From positions 1,054,001-1,118,000 of the forward strand of contig JAFCMP010000514.1 in NCBI GenBank assembly GCA_017506865.1: a stretch of DNA of 64,000 nt. Direction: 5' to 3'. The position numbers and the translations under genes are program-made. Position 1 is the first letter of the stretch; each line of letters begins with the position of its first letter. Origin of the DNA: Tribonema minus (Eukaryota; Sar; Xanthophyceae; Tribonematales; Tribonemataceae). A model generated the notes under the pieces. The model did no database searches and was not told where the DNA came from. It saw only the letters and a program-made list of their open reading frames with translations. This document shows positions 14,070 through 25,735 of this stretch, piece by piece.

Positions 14070-15237
14070 CCCGCCCTTTGTGAACACGTCAATGGCATCG
14101 CTGCTCACCGCGTCGTCGCCATCGTCGCCCGCGTGCCGCCCCAGCGGCGGGTACGACCAGTACTCCTCCACGATCTCGCGGATGAGCGGGCTGGCGCGCA
14201 GCGCGTGGCGGCGGCGCAGACTGACGGGCGTGTTGAGCGCCGCGTTGCCCTGGCGCTTGTAGGGGATGGGGGGGTCGGCGGGGTCGCGCACGATGACCAC
14301 GCGGTCGTCGCGGATGTGCTGCCGGATCTGGGGTAGGGTTAGGGTTAGGGTTAGGGGGGGGGTGGCAGGGCGGGGGTGTTGCGGTGAGCGTATGCTGCAC
14401 TGAGCATTGGAGCATGGGGAAAAACGGTGTGAAAGGCTGACGGTCCTGTGATGAGCACGTGACACGTGGAGTGTGCTGGTGCACTGTTCGAGAACGAAAT
14501 TGGCTCAGCGTCCCATGATGTGTTTTGATGTACCACCTCAGCAGCAGCCATCAGGTCCTGCACACTCTTTTTGCTGGAAGCAGATGCGCACACTACAGGG
14601 TCGCCTATAGTCAGATCTGGGATGTGGCATAGGGCGCACACATGCGCAAAGCGTGGATGGCATCCGGTAAGTAAACTTGTCTCACCGTAGTATAGCGCCA
14701 GCATTTCTTGCAACCAGTGGTGAACACAATGCAGGGCCGTCTGGTCCTGAACGACAGACAGAGCTTGAGAAGCACTTAGGTGTTGTCCATGTGCATGCAC
14801 AATTCTACCACCATCACTCGCCTCAGGCGCTGGTGTGCAAGAATTCTGGGCAACTGCTCGTGCTGACTGGGTCTACACGCACGTACCTCGTCCTGCTGCC
14901 TCGCCACCTCCACTCTGTCCGCCGGTGTCAGGGGTGGCAGCCCCACAAGCCGGCTGTCGGCGGCATCGACGCCCCTCTTGCCCTTCTTTTTCTTCCCCTC
15001 CGGTGAGTCCTTTCTAGGCGTAGTTCCTCCAGCTCCCGCAGGACCACCACCGAAATTGAACGGCGCTTTCCCTTCCTCTGGTCCCCCCGATCGCGACGGG
15101 GCCCTGTGCATGTGGTCTGCCATGATCTTTGCATACTGCACGTGCTTGATGCCCACGTCCTCATCAACCTGTATCTCCCCCGTGGCAACAGCGGCATCAA
15201 GCTGCGATACATACGATTCCTCCTGCTCTTCATCCAT
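2131..15237 (-). CDS. Giant low-complexity protein, conserved N-terminal region, function unknown
   Basis: Ten exons read leftwards: 15237-14887, 14327-13509, 12766-12572, 12040-10453, 10221-8435, 7644-7510, 6715-5828, 5518-4298, 3815-3405 and 2977-2131. All junctions have GT-AG borders and matching phase, giving about 2,747 residues before the unresolved 3' end. The first 400 residues look conserved: an acidic start (MDEEQEESY), then IRDDRVVIVRD, RQGNAALNTPVSLRRR and a segment ending FELADLWTENIDEEEYAAFL. I associate that last pattern with large uncharacterised proteins of ciliated protists, but only from memory. The rest is Ala, Gly, Ser and Gln runs separated by ordinary-looking islands, such as residues 1581-1625 and the Trp/Arg-rich end of exon 8. 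No catalytic domain or membrane segment is visible. The start is the first ATG of the acidic exon. A flagellar or scaffold role is only a guess. Confidence 0.7.
7011..7080. repeat. Interstitial telomere-like array (CCCTAA)n, degenerate
   Basis: About eleven CCCTAA-type units with substitutions lie in the intron of gene 1 between exons 6715-5828 and 7644-7510. This is the longest degenerate TTAGGG-type tract in the window. Confidence 0.9.
7645..8165 (-). repeat. Tandem copies of the 3' splice site of gene 1 exon 6
   Basis: The intron upstream of exon 7644-7510 is a tandem array. Read on the minus strand, units carry CTGCGCAG followed by the first bases of the exon (GTGCCGGCGC). Clear extra copies have their acceptor boundary at 7735, 7819 and 7938, about 84-119 bp apart, and more diverged units run to about 8165. 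The unit also carries the block GTTGAGACATGGGGGCAAAG on the plus strand. Only the copy at 7644 continues into the open exon. Confidence 0.85.
10385..10440 (+). mobile_element. Remnant of a retroelement 3' tail
   Basis: About 55 bases in the intron of gene 1 match the minus-strand 3' flank of the retroelement at 37224-38880. Both contain TTCGCGCCCT followed by AGCGAGAAT and an A-rich end. The copy is oriented plus, opposite to gene 1. It is probably a severely 5'-truncated insertion of the same family. Confidence 0.65.
12767..13260 (-). repeat. Tandem copies of the 5' edge of gene 1 exon 3
   Basis: The intron upstream of exon 12766-12572 holds three decayed copies of that exon's first bases (plus strand TCCTCGTCGATGTTC) with the adjoining acceptor, at boundaries 12917, 13100 and 13241. 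The copy around 13048-13110 also retains the CTCCAGCAGCAGCCAC block of the exon interior. Shared intron blocks such as CATGT(C/T)ACCGGTT show that the unit spans intron plus exon edge and is about 140-185 bp long. Confidence 0.85.
13435..13503 (-). repeat. Dispersed intronic element (GAGCTCTAGGTGACAAG family)
   Basis: Immediately downstream of the 5' splice site of gene 1 exon 2, the minus strand reads GGAGACGAATCAGAAGATTG, then a degenerate form of the family motif TAGAGCTCTAGGTGACAAGG. The same word order recurs in introns of PRMT10 and LON and near 53.1 kb. Confidence 0.7.
14331..14357. repeat. Interstitial (TTAGGG)n
   Basis: Four near-perfect TTAGGG units lie directly upstream of the acceptor of gene 1 exon 2. 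On the coding strand the CCCTAA units form most of the polypyrimidine tract of that 3' splice site. Confidence 0.95.
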
Positions 15238-16006
15238 GCTGCTGTGGATCACTGATCGCTACTCTGCTCACTATTGATCACCTGCAGCAGAAGAGTTGCC
15301 TTGGTTGGCAACTAGAGATGCTCAGTGTTTGGGGCCTCCGCCGCCATTGTCGGTGTCTATCGCTACCAATGACGATGGCATGGCCATGGCAGGCATGCAT
15401 GAATGTGCGGAGGAGTGTTCCCCACAGTTACAGAAAAATCCGTTCCCCCGAGAACTCAACGGGTGCGCATTGGCCTCGTACATGTTGCACCACGCTCCCT
15501 CCTGGATCACGTGACCTCTCTGTGGCACTGCTAGCTTGCAGCCGATGACAGCTGCTTGAAGTTGTGGGGCCTGCATGAAGATTTGCACAACGCTTTCTAA
15601 AATAATGGGCATGGGAATGCATGAAAGTTGCACATGCATGTGTATGTATCCTGCTGGCAGTGTCAAACTGGTGCACGTCAGGCACTGCAGCAGCGATGAT
15701 CACTGTGTGATTATCAGACATGTACGTGGTCACAGAGTAACATTTATATCAGATGCGTTGATCTTGCTGCAGGCCTTGTTGAGGACACCGGGCTGCTTGC
15801 TTCAACGAAAAAAGTCTATTCGCATACACCATGAGCAACTCGTCTGCTCTTGTGAGTACACAGCTGCTGACTCGGCTTGGCTGGCAGCAAACGCAATTCC
15901 GCGGCTTTGCATGCTTGCGCTTCCCCGCCATCTACGCCAGATGCTGTATGTCAGCGCCGCTATGTACTACAAGTTGCTGGCAGCCAATGACGCCGCTGGT
16001 CGTTGT
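15238..16006. other. Intergenic, no gene seen
   Basis: This lies between the start codon of gene 1 and the stop of the next minus-strand gene, so it should contain the gene 1 promoter. No TATA box or known element stands out. The open frames here are short and featureless. Confidence 0.6.
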
Positions 16007-18826
16007 TCACAGGCGCACATCGGAGCAGGGAGCCCCCCTCATTCGCTTGTAATCGTCATCGATGACGCCTTCCCCTGTAGCATCACGCTTGAGTGCGCGG
16101 CGGCTGTAGTCCTGGTCCTCTCGTCGCCGTTTCTTGATAGAGCCCTCACCGCCGTGGCCACCGCTGCTGCTGCTGCTGCTGCTGCGGTCGTAACGACCAT
16201 GACGTCGTCGTGGCGACCTTGAACTGCGTGTGCCGGAGCGCCCGTGAGCACTGCCACAATCGCTGTCACTTGACTGGAAGTCCTTCCGCCGGTTCTCAGC
16301 AAGGCAGCTGTGTGTACGCCCGCTGTCGCTGTCCATGCTTCTGCTGCTGCTCCGTGCTCGCCTCTCGTGCTTGAAACTGGGCGCAGTAGGCTGAGCACTG
16401 CTGCTCGAAACTGCGCTGCCGCCGTCGCGGCGCTCCGCTTCCACCGCGTCCGCTGCAGTGCTGCTGCGGGGGGCAGGCACGTGACACTGTGCGCTCTGGC
16501 TGGTCATGAGATCCAGGATCGGCGCGAAGCGATGGCGCCATTCCTCCAGTTTTGCCGCGGCCTCGTCTGCTTGCGCGCGCAGGGGCGCCTCCGCCTCCTC
16601 TGCAGATTTTCTGGTCGCTTCGTGGCGCTCCAGCTTTTCCTCGGAGTCGCGCACGAGCTGCAAAGGGCAGAGGGAGTGCAAGTGCGCAAGGGTCAGCGGG
16701 GGCGGATGCTCCACGTGGCTTGATTGAGTCTGCACACCACTGCATTGCTGTGTGAATACTGCACTTCGCATGTGGGCGATGCAGTGGCAACTCAAATCTG
16801 TAGCATCGACTGCTGAACTGGACTCAGCAGCGGCTCCAAGGTGCAGTAGTCCAATGTGAGTACAGCAGTACATACATCAGGCCACGTGCAGTACACTAAT
16901 ATCCATTTGCAGCCTGAGAAATGCTGCTCAGATCAATGAGCAACATTCAAGAGCAATCAACTGGGGCAGCACTCATGATCCACTGGGGTCACACGATGAG
17001 CGTACCTCCAGGAGTCTGTCACGCCGCTCGCGCTGCGACTCCGTAGCCGCCACCGCATCCAACTTGCGCGCGAGCAGAGCTGTCAGCTCCGTCTGCTTCG
17101 TCAGGTGGGCTTCCTCCAACTGCTGCACCTGCTTGAAAAGCTACTCCACACAGGAGCTCAAAGGCGCTAGTGGCTCAGGTCGGGCATGCGGCGTCTCGCT
17201 TGGTGCTGATGCAGTACGTGGCAGTGATGGCGTGCCAGTGCCCTGTGTCGCCGTCGATGCTGCCGCCGGTGACGCGGGCTCTGAAATGGGGAGGCAGAAT
17301 GGCGCACTGGCATATGACTTGCAGTGACAGAAAGCGTGCCCGCCCCTTCTTGTACATACATGCTGTTGCACATATGTACATGGCATCATGTGCATCATGG
17401 TGTTGTTCCATGCTGACAAGCCTTGGTGTCTCACTGCAGCATATGGCACAATGATCGTTGTACAGTACCTCTTGGCGTGTGGAGCCTGCATAGCCCAGAT
17501 TACATCCGCACCAGCGCATGTGCTGACAAAACCTCATGATGGCTGTAAGTGAGGTCTTGTCAGATTCATGGCACCATGAACTCTTGCCACAGTGCTCATT
17601 GAGCACAATGTGCGCAGCAGTATGATTGTATGCAAAGCCTGCTCTGCTTCCGTGCGCTGTGCATTACAGTGCGATCATTGATGACTCGCATATTGTATGC
17701 AGCCATTGTGTTGCAGTAGGTGGTGATTATGTGCAAGGGACATCATGGCTTGCGGACATGCAGCAACTTGACCTACTGCGCAGCTCAGAACGCACATAAA
17801 CACACACACACAGAGACGTGTACATCCAGCCCTGCAAGAGAACTGCACGTCACGCGTAGGCAGCAAGCATGACCAGATGCAGCCCCCGCAGTGCCTGCCT
17901 CTGCTCACCGTCTTTCACCGAGATGCAGCCTACAGAAGCCTCTCTCTCCGCGCTGACAGGCAGCACTGGGGCGCTTTCGGCAGCCGATACACCAGCAGCA
18001 GGCTGAGCACTGCCTTCCGCTTTGCCAGGCCGTGTGGCGCCATGCACGTGCAATGCCGGACCCGGCCAGGCCGTGTGGCGCCATGCACGTGCAATGCCGG
18101 ACCCGGCTCCACCTTGGCAGCGTCGATTGGCCTTGGAATCACTGGCTCCACAAGGCGTTCACTGATGACGTGGTCGCTGTGCGACGCCTCCGATTCTGAG
18201 CGCTTGATGACGGCGGCTGCGGGGGGGACAGCGGTAGTTACGTTGCCCCCAGGTAGAGCCAGTCGCAGCTCGTGAAGGTCCCTGCTGCCGCCGCTCCTGA
18301 CGCTGCCGCGATCGTCACTTGCGCGGTCGCGAACGGCGCCACTGACGCTGCTGTCCTTAGCTGCGCTGCGCTTCAAATTGTGGTCGCCATCCCTCTCATC
18401 GCCAAGAGGCGCTTGATGATTGGTTTTTGTGATGGAGGTGCGGCGGTCGGTTTTGGCACCTGCAGCAACATTAGCAGCCCTTGATGGGGCAGCAGCTGGC
18501 TCAGCGTTCTTTCTCCGCGGCAGATCTCGATCGCAGCTGCCTGTGCCAACTGAGCTGCAGGCGCTGTCTGCAGGTGCGCTACACGCAGCAGACGCGGTAG
18601 CTGCAGAGTCGGCGGGCGCTTCCGCAGCCCTCTTCTTGAGCGGAATCCTGTAACCCGCCATGCTGGTCGTGGCTGAGGCAGTGCCGTTCTCCGTTGCTCG
18701 AAGCGGCGAAGCACCGGCGGCATTATTGCTCGCGGCGTTGCCACCGCCTTGCGCGCTGGCAGCAGCGGCACCGGGCAGCTGTGACAGCAGCTGTTGCGGC
18801 GGCGGCAGCGGCAGCGGTGGCGGCAT
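16007..18826 (-). pseudogene. Coiled-coil / RS-rich protein gene with two coding lesions
   Basis: Three exons fit by phase: about 18826-17909, 17280-17006 and 16657-16007 (stop TGA). The first encodes a Ser/Ala-rich basic region. The second and third encode a heptad-like coiled coil (VQQLEEAHLTKQTEL; LVRDSEEKLERHEATRKSAEE). The tail is rich in RS and KKRRR, as in nuclear splicing-type proteins. Two defects interrupt it. A 41-bp perfect tandem duplication (18025-18106) shifts the frame, and removing one copy in the reading makes the frame run on to the donor. An in-frame TAG at 17141-17143 falls inside an exon whose phases fit on both sides. Either the gene is decaying or this allele or assembly has errors. 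The N-terminus is uncertain; the first ATG of this frame (18826) follows a TGA in the same frame. No family recognised. Confidence 0.55.
18025..18106. repeat. Perfect 41-bp tandem duplication
   Basis: Two identical 41-bp units, each beginning CCAGGCCGTGTGGCGCCATG, lie head to tail at 18025-18065 and 18066-18106. The length is not a multiple of three and the unit carries no splice-site pair on the coding (minus) strand, so it breaks the surrounding frame. Confidence 0.97.
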
Positions 18827-19454
18827 CGTCGGCGGTGATGCTGGTGCGCTGTTTGCGCATCAGACGAGGGTCGGAGACTCTGCGCACCAGCGTCATGCGC
18901 AGGTCTGTCGTTGACGCGTTGCCTGCGCTGAGCACTGCGGCAGCGGCTGTGGCAGCAGCTGATCTGGCTGTGAGCCCCGATGCTGCCAACAGCGGAACAC
19001 CGGCCATCGCGTCTGATGGGCTGTTGCTGTTGCTCTGCGATGCAGCGGACGTGGGGTGTGTGTGAATCGTTGAGCCTGGGAGGCAGCCGCCGCTGTTGTT
19101 CTGTCCCCAGCTAAGACTGTGAGGTCGGGGCCCCCGCTCATCAGCTGGGACGCCCCTGCCGGCGCCGCCGGTGCAGCTGCTGCCGCTCGCTGAGCGTACC
19201 AGGTTCAGCCGACGGCGACGGTCTGGCGAGCCTGAGCAGCGCTGCTGCTGCTGCTGCGCCTGTGCGTGCCGGTTGCCAACGCCGCCATCATCATCATGCC
19301 TGCTGCCGTTAGCAGCCCCGCTGCTGCCGTTTCCGCCGTTGCGAACAAAGTGCTGGCAGCTGTAGAAGCCAGACTCGCCGCTGCCTCCACCGCGCAGCCG
19401 AGTGCCAGAGGCGTTCCGTGCGTCGAATGTGTACCTGGACAGTGGGTTGACATC
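18723..19454 (-). other. Coding-like open frame upstream of the RS-rich gene
   Basis: A 240-codon open minus-strand frame with Ser, Gly, Gln and Arg bias contains DLRMTLVRRVSDPRLMRKQR. It overlaps the start of the 16007-18826 gene in another frame. It could be the true 5' part of that gene, separated by a further frameshift, or chance. No splice pair joining the two was found. Confidence 0.35.
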
Positions 19455-21238
19455 TCACAGCTGCATTCGTCGGTGGGCCGCACGCAGGAGACGCAGGTCG
19501 ATTCCCTCCTCTGCCTCCGTTGCGTCGAGGAGGGTTGGCACACGTAAGATTGTGCTTCTGGAATGATTTGTTGACGACCTCGCCGCAGAACCTGGTGCAA
19601 GAGCAGCGCAGCGCACAACATGTCGATGAGCTGGATGGCGACGATGGGCTGCCAGCAGACATGTGCATGAGGCATGAAGACATATGCTCGTAAGAAGATT
19701 GTCAATTTAGGCTGCACAAGGACAGAGTATTAGGTTTGCGAGTGACTGCAAAATAGTGCAGTAATTGATGATGCCTGCCTGGACCTGAAGCTGCTCGTCG
19801 CATGAAGTTGGGGGAGGCCGATATGCCTACTACTACTACCGGTTAGTGAATGCTTCGTTCGGGTGTAGGTGACTACGAGCGCCTCCATTTCGCACAGCGC
19901 GGACGCCATGAACAGGCACATACCGACAATTCACCAACACTGAAGCAAGCAGAAACTTGCAGCTCGCATTGTGACGATCGACGTGTCCATCGCCAGTGCA
20001 GCATGTCAATCGAGATATGCCGACGATACGATCCACTGCTTTGACGAACCTGCACCTAGCGAAACCTGAGAATGCGAGCACGGCAATATGACCTGGTTGC
20101 TGCCTTACGAAAGCGACGTGCACTACGCCTACGAATCACTCATCATCCATATATACACGCCCTGCAGCGCCTTGGTTGGGCAGGCAGTGGTGTTCCACGC
20201 AGTGAGGCTGTCGCCGGCGGTTTTGCTAGCTGGTCCATAACGGATAGCCACTATGGACGGTGCTCGCTGGTGTTGCCGCTGGCTGGGCGAAGCGCTCAGC
20301 AAATGTTCCTTTGTTGATCAATCGGACGAACTTCAAGTAAAAAAAAACCGGTGGAACCGCGCTGTGTGTGCTCTCGACACTCACTTCCGCAAGCTCCTGA
20401 ACTCTGCCACAAGTACACTTCATTCCGAATCCTTTGGAGATTGTTCGTAGTTAGAGAGGCATGGCAACGTCGTCTACATCGCCGCGTGTACAGCGCCCGA
20501 GCGAGAGCGTTGGATCTACATGTGAGCTGGGCTTGCGCGCTTCGCTTCTGCTTGGGCAGCTGGCGTTGAAGCTTGGTGCTGGATTGCAAATATTTTGGTC
20601 AACCAGAGCCTTGGAACTATGATCATCCAGCACAAACGTTTGCACAACCTCAGCTGCTGCTCACACCGTTGCTGCTCGGGCCTCCAGCCATGTGCAAATG
20701 TGCGGGGGAGTGAAGCACTGCAGACATTGCAAAGCATTCGCAACATGCATCGACAGGTGTGAGGAAATATGAACGTCAAGAAGCACACCGCATTCAACAA
20801 ATGTCAGCAGGCTCTCTGCTATTATTTGCGCACAGCGCAGGGCACACTGCGCGCGCGCAACAACGGAGCACCCCTAACTAACCCAACCCGCCATGTAGTT
20901 TGGGACATTGCAGGTGACGAAGGGTAGGGCTGTGTGCCGTGACACACGCCGAGGTGGCTCTGAGATAAAACGGGGCTCGGCACTTGTGATTCCATAAAGC
21001 TCGCAGCGCCAGCACGAAAGCCCAGATCACGTGCGCATGCGTCAACAAACGCTGCGGCAAGAGACTCGGGGGGCGTGAACACACCACAGTGGTAAACTTG
21101 GCGCTGCCCCCCTGAAAAACTCCGCATGCCGAAGCTGTAGCCATGTCGCCGTATTGGGGGGGAGGGGGGTAAAAGCCGGGGCTGGCACGAGCTGCAGTGC
21201 CGCGCCCCCCTCTCCACAACAGCGTCGCCAAGTGCGCC
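19455..21238. other. No gene recognised
   Basis: This stretch is AT-richer and has no open frame with recognisable features and no consistent exon borders. It separates PRMT10 (stop at 21239) from the RS-rich gene and may hold their 3' and 5' untranslated regions respectively. Confidence 0.5.
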
Positions 21239-24200
21239 TCAAGGCATCGTGTACGTCGCCTCCTGCATCGGGCCCAGGTTGGGCTCCTGCGAATTGCCGT
21301 GGCGCCGGTGCTTGACGCCGACGTCGTACAGGCGAATGTTCTCCTTCTGCCGCGTGAGCGCGAGGGTGCCCTCTACGGCGCCGCCGCGCGGGACCCAGTG
21401 GGGGACCTGTCAGGGGGGCGTAGAGTGGTAGGATGGAATGTATACTGCGCGCTTGTGTACCTTGTGGTGCGAATCATCAGCACTGTCGCCATCGCTGCAA
21501 GAGAGATTTGGCGCATGCATGCCCACCGCAGACCGCAGATGCTGCTCACCAAATAGGCACCAGAGCGGTGTCGACGGACGTGAAGAAAGGACTCCCCTGC
21601 GTCACATGACAGCTCGCAATTGACTCGCAGTGGATTTGAAGCAGAGATCACAATGTTCAGACCGGGCTGTTGAGACATGCTCGGCATCCTAATACATATA
21701 CTGTACACTCAGAGCTTGTTGACCGCTATGTACTGCTGTCGTTCATGTGACATGACACTGCTGCAGCTCCATTGAAACAACTGCCACACATCACCGTAGG
21801 CACCATGCTGTTGCGACCTGGCTTTACTTGGTTTGGTTGCTGGTGTGCTGTGGAGTCTGCCCAGCCTCTGACCGTGATACTGACACACTACACACTAGAG
21901 TACTCACACAGGCCCTCAAGCTTCAGTTCAGGCCTTCATTGGCTTTGGACTATACTCCTGCATGGAACCCCCCCCCCCCCCCCCTCAAGAATTGCATTTT
22001 AACTTCAACACTTTGCTTTTCACGGCATGCGACGCACCTCCAGGTAGAAGACCTGCTGTCCCCAGTGCGTGTACCCGTTGTCGGGTGCAGTGCTCAGCAG
22101 CACGGGGACGGGCAGGGGGTTCGCCTCCGTCCCCCTGAAGTCCGCCGTGAACCACCCCGCGAAACCGCTCACACGGCAGTCGTGCTCCACGTTTATTCTG
22201 AAGGGCGTCTCCTCCACGCCTTGGACGTCCTGGAGAATGTACGCAAACGTAGAGCCGATTGCCAATACGTAGCTGTTGGTATGGGGTGAGGGGGTTAGTC
22301 AGTGAAGCGACATGCTCTTGAAAATCCAATGGCAGTGCAGCTTGTTGCGCAATTTGGAGCACCCTTTGTCAAACACTGTAGCATGCTCTAGTGACTGGAA
22401 TGATGTTTGTGACCACTTTTAAATCTGCACAATCAATGTCTGCATGCAATCGCAGCTGATCTGCCGATTCTGCACGCACAACAATTATATAGCCCGCCAA
22501 TTGGGCAACAATCATACACTCCGCCAATTGGGCAGCTCTGTATGTCAAGAGTGTGACTGCACTTCAATAGTAAGAACTACAGTGTATGTATACACAACAA
22601 AGGTGGCTGCCACGGCCCGCGCATAGTCAGCATGCAGCCGGGCACGACTCCATGCGGTAGTGATCACTATTTCAAATGTTGATGCGACTCGTACGAATGG
22701 CCTATTCTGCAGCACACTGTTTTGTGCTCATGTGTCCAGCGGCATCATACTTCAGAAGTATATTCCTAACATTGTTATGCTGCGTTAAATGTCAAAGTGC
22801 AGCCTACGCGCTCTTGCTAGTTGCAATATAAAGACTCACACCATGTCCTAGCCGAATATTGTTGCCACAAGGGCAGTGAGCTTCTCTGATCACTTGTTTG
22901 AGGGGCTGTTTCCTGGAAGTTATGAATAGCTCCAACTTATGTATGAACAATAGTTCTGATTACTGATGCGCTTCACAATAGCCCCAGTACCTGGTTCGTA
23001 AAAACACTGCACGTGTCATTGTACCAGCACAGGCAGCTGGAGTGAAATGTAATGAATATGAAATGTCCAAGCGTCACAAAACCCCTCACCACCCCTGACA
23101 TCATCTCCAAAACCCAGCACTATCTCATTCGCTGTAAATAGCTTTGGTGTGTTCTTGCTGCCAAAAGTGATGCCCTTAACTTCTGTGGCCTTCATTGTCC
23201 TGTTTGATTAGTTTCATTACATACGAACAAATCTGCATGGTTAATATCACGCATGACTTTCAAGACACAATAATACCTTAAAGTACAACACCTCACACCC
23301 CCCCCCCCCCCACCTGGGTGGTTCATGACATGAAGTTACCGCTCAACAGCAACTTTGGGCATGTGCGCAGAGTGCTAGACCATTTGTGAAGTCTGCCACG
23401 TGCACTTGTCATCTGCATGGGCCTGCACATGGGCTTGTTTTGCTTAAATGCGCAATTGATTGATGTGTCCCACAAAAAAACATACTTGAAGTATGATTGA
23501 TGTGTCCCCCCCCAAAACATACTTGAAGTATGTTCTTGTGTAGCCTCACAAAAAAAAGTACTTCAAGTATATGTTTGTGTGTAGGCTCACCTCCAGGGTG
23601 CAGGTGTGCTTGTCAAAGTGCTTGATCACGGCCCCCGTCCCAACGCACTGGTAAGTGTCACCTAACGCTCTAGTCTACGATCTTTTGATTCGTTTCCATA
23701 AGTGAATTGTGTAGCCTCACAAAACGAAGTACTCCAAGTTTATGTGCTTGTGTAGCGTCTAGACTCACCTCCAGGGTGCATGTGTGCATGTCAAAGTGCT
23801 TGATCATGGCCCCCTGCCCAACGCACTGGTCCGGCTGCAGCTCCGCCCAGAACGAGGAGAGTATGTAGTATCCCTTCTGCTCCTCCTCGTATACGCCCTC
23901 CAGCACGTTCATGTCGCAGTCATAGTACTGACGCATCTCCCGCTTGAACCGATGCCATTCCTGGTGAGGGGAGAAGCGGCAGAAGCGCAGCATGCACATG
24001 AGAATTGAACAATTTTGAAACAGTTATTGGAGCCAACGCATTTTATCGTCTGCAATCAAGATGGCCTTACCGTCATCGTTCCAGTGCATCGCTTCAACGA
24101 CAACAACAGTGCCGTTACAACATTAAGAGTTAGTTGCGCAGACAGGATTTGCAAACCAGAAACCAATTACACTCTGAAACAGACCAAAAGCCAATCCCAC

Positions 24201-25528
24201 TCTCTCTGAAGCAAGACTAAAAAAAATTGTAAAGTAATCGTAATAATTGAAATTGATGATGTTTTGATACAACGAATCATTATCATGTCACAAGGGTGAC
24301 ATTTGCAAGTATTGTGGCTGCCGCAAAACATCACATCAGTCCGAGTACAACATTGCAGAGGTCGTCCGCGCCTGCTTCGTGTAATACATTGACATTGAAT
24401 TCTCATCAGAGGCTGCCATCAGTAACGCTGCGCAAAAGCCGCCGCAGAGCACAGTAGCACCCGCCAGATCCACAGAACCAATTCGGCTTGGTGTTCTGAA
24501 CTCTTACTAGCCACATGACGTGAGGTGTTGCGCATCGCTCTGCATGATTGCGCCAGATGGCAATAAGGGTCTTTCTTGCTTCGTGCTTATATGGTACTTT
24601 GTATGTGGCTTGTGTTGTGGACCACGCAGTAGTTTTGTTGTGGCGCACCAAGTCAACTCAAGAACAGGAGGACATGCGCACCCTGAGTGCGCATGGGTAC
24701 TCCAGCAAACTATAAAAGAAACAGATGAAAGGCTCTCATGCCAGACTTCATGACAGCTGAATTGTGTGCGGCAATATTGGCATTCACTAGACCGACACAA
24801 TCCGACACAGATTTACCCTACCCCGTGCGCATGGAACAAAGATCGACCGAGCGCCACGGGCTCACCTGTGTTGACTGTAGGTATTCTGCAGCCTTGGCGA
24901 GGCGGTCCTCCTCATCGCTCACAAGCCCCCAGTACATGGTGGCATGGGAGGGGAACATGAGCCCCCCCGGCGCCAGCCACCGATCCCTCGCCCTGACCAC
25001 CGAGTCGAGCATGCTTTCTCGGAGCAGGAAATACCCCATCCACTCCGAGATGATGATGTCGACGGGGCCATCTAACTGGAGAGCCTCCACAGACGACTGG
25101 ATCACCTCCACGATGTCCGAAGCGCCATTGGCCTCGATCAGCTTGCGGGCATGCTTCGCCATGTCGGTGTACTCGACGGCGAAGACTTTGGCGGCGCCTG
25201 CCTTGGCGCACCACAGAGCCAGGATCCCACTGCCCGTGCCCACGTCCAGAACCCTCTTGCCCGCGAAGAGGCCGCGATTTTGCATGATGGCTCCGTGGTA
25301 GGCCTGCATCCGCCTGTGGTCTGTGAGCATCTGCTTCTGGTGGTAGAGGGAGGCATAGGAGCAGAAGTAGTTGGCGAAGTCCGCTGCCTTCTCTTCCTCT
25401 CCTCCCTTCATGACCACCCTCAGCGCTTTGCCACCGTGGTCGTCTTCCATCGCGGACACCTCCTCCGGCGCCGACGGTGAGTGGGCTGATCCATTCATGG
25501 GCGGGCCATTCTGGTGCAAGGCTGCCAT
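21239..25528 (-). CDS. PRMT10: Protein arginine N-methyltransferase 10 (PRMT10)
   Basis: Transfers methyl groups from S-adenosylmethionine to arginines of protein substrates; plant PRMT10 is a type I (asymmetric) enzyme acting on histone H4. Four exons, 25528-24866, 23960-23769, 22229-22038 and 21406-21239, keep phase 0 at every junction and give 404 aa, close to the family length. Visible features: SAM-binding motif VLDVGTGSGI (93-102), the double-Glu loop SEWMGYFLLRE (161-171) with both acidic residues, and the THW loop (339-341). The dimerisation arm between them is short, as in the plant PRMT10 branch. The start is the first in-frame ATG (MAALHQNG). It is divergent from LON. Exon 3 could begin further upstream after a weak acceptor, but only GACGTCC after CTCCAG keeps phase. 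Confidence 0.93.
23589..23655 (-). repeat. Copy of the 3' edge and donor of PRMT10 exon 2
   Basis: The intron downstream of exon 23960-23769 contains a second copy of about 60 bases of that exon's 3' end followed by GTGAG. The boundary is at 23591, 178 bp from the real one at 23769. It lacks the rest of the exon, so it cannot replace it. Confidence 0.9.
23655..23700 (-). repeat. Dispersed intronic element, short copy
   Basis: On the minus strand, GGAAACGAATCAAAAGATCG followed by a diverged TAGAGCT..TAGGTGACA block. It belongs to the family seen at 13.4, 26.8, 32.5, 36.7 and 53.1 kb. Confidence 0.65.
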
Positions 25529-25735
25529 GCGAGAGCGGTGCGTCCTGTGCGGTGGGGCAGCTGGCGTGGTGTTGCAGGGACTGCGAGGCGGGGCAGGCAA
25601 GTGATCGAGCGCTCTGCCTCCTCTTTCTCTTTGACTGACTTCGTTTTTCTTCGCTACCGCGGATCCTGACTTCCAGTTTTGAAGTTGGTGACTCGCCCCC
25701 CCCAGATCGCGCCGTGGACATCAACACTCGTGCAC
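25529..25735. promoter_or_regulatory. Divergent promoter region PRMT10 / LON
   Basis: Only 207 bases separate the two start codons, so both promoters and 5' untranslated regions must share this stretch unless an upstream untranslated exon exists. It has pyrimidine tracts and no clear TATA box. Confidence 0.6.

Noticed and set aside
17141-17143. Reassigned TAG codon (glutamine), as in some ulvophyte algae
   Set aside because: About 5,000 well-supported codons elsewhere in the window show no other in-frame TAG or TAA, and LON ends in TAG at the expected place, so a nonsense change is simpler.
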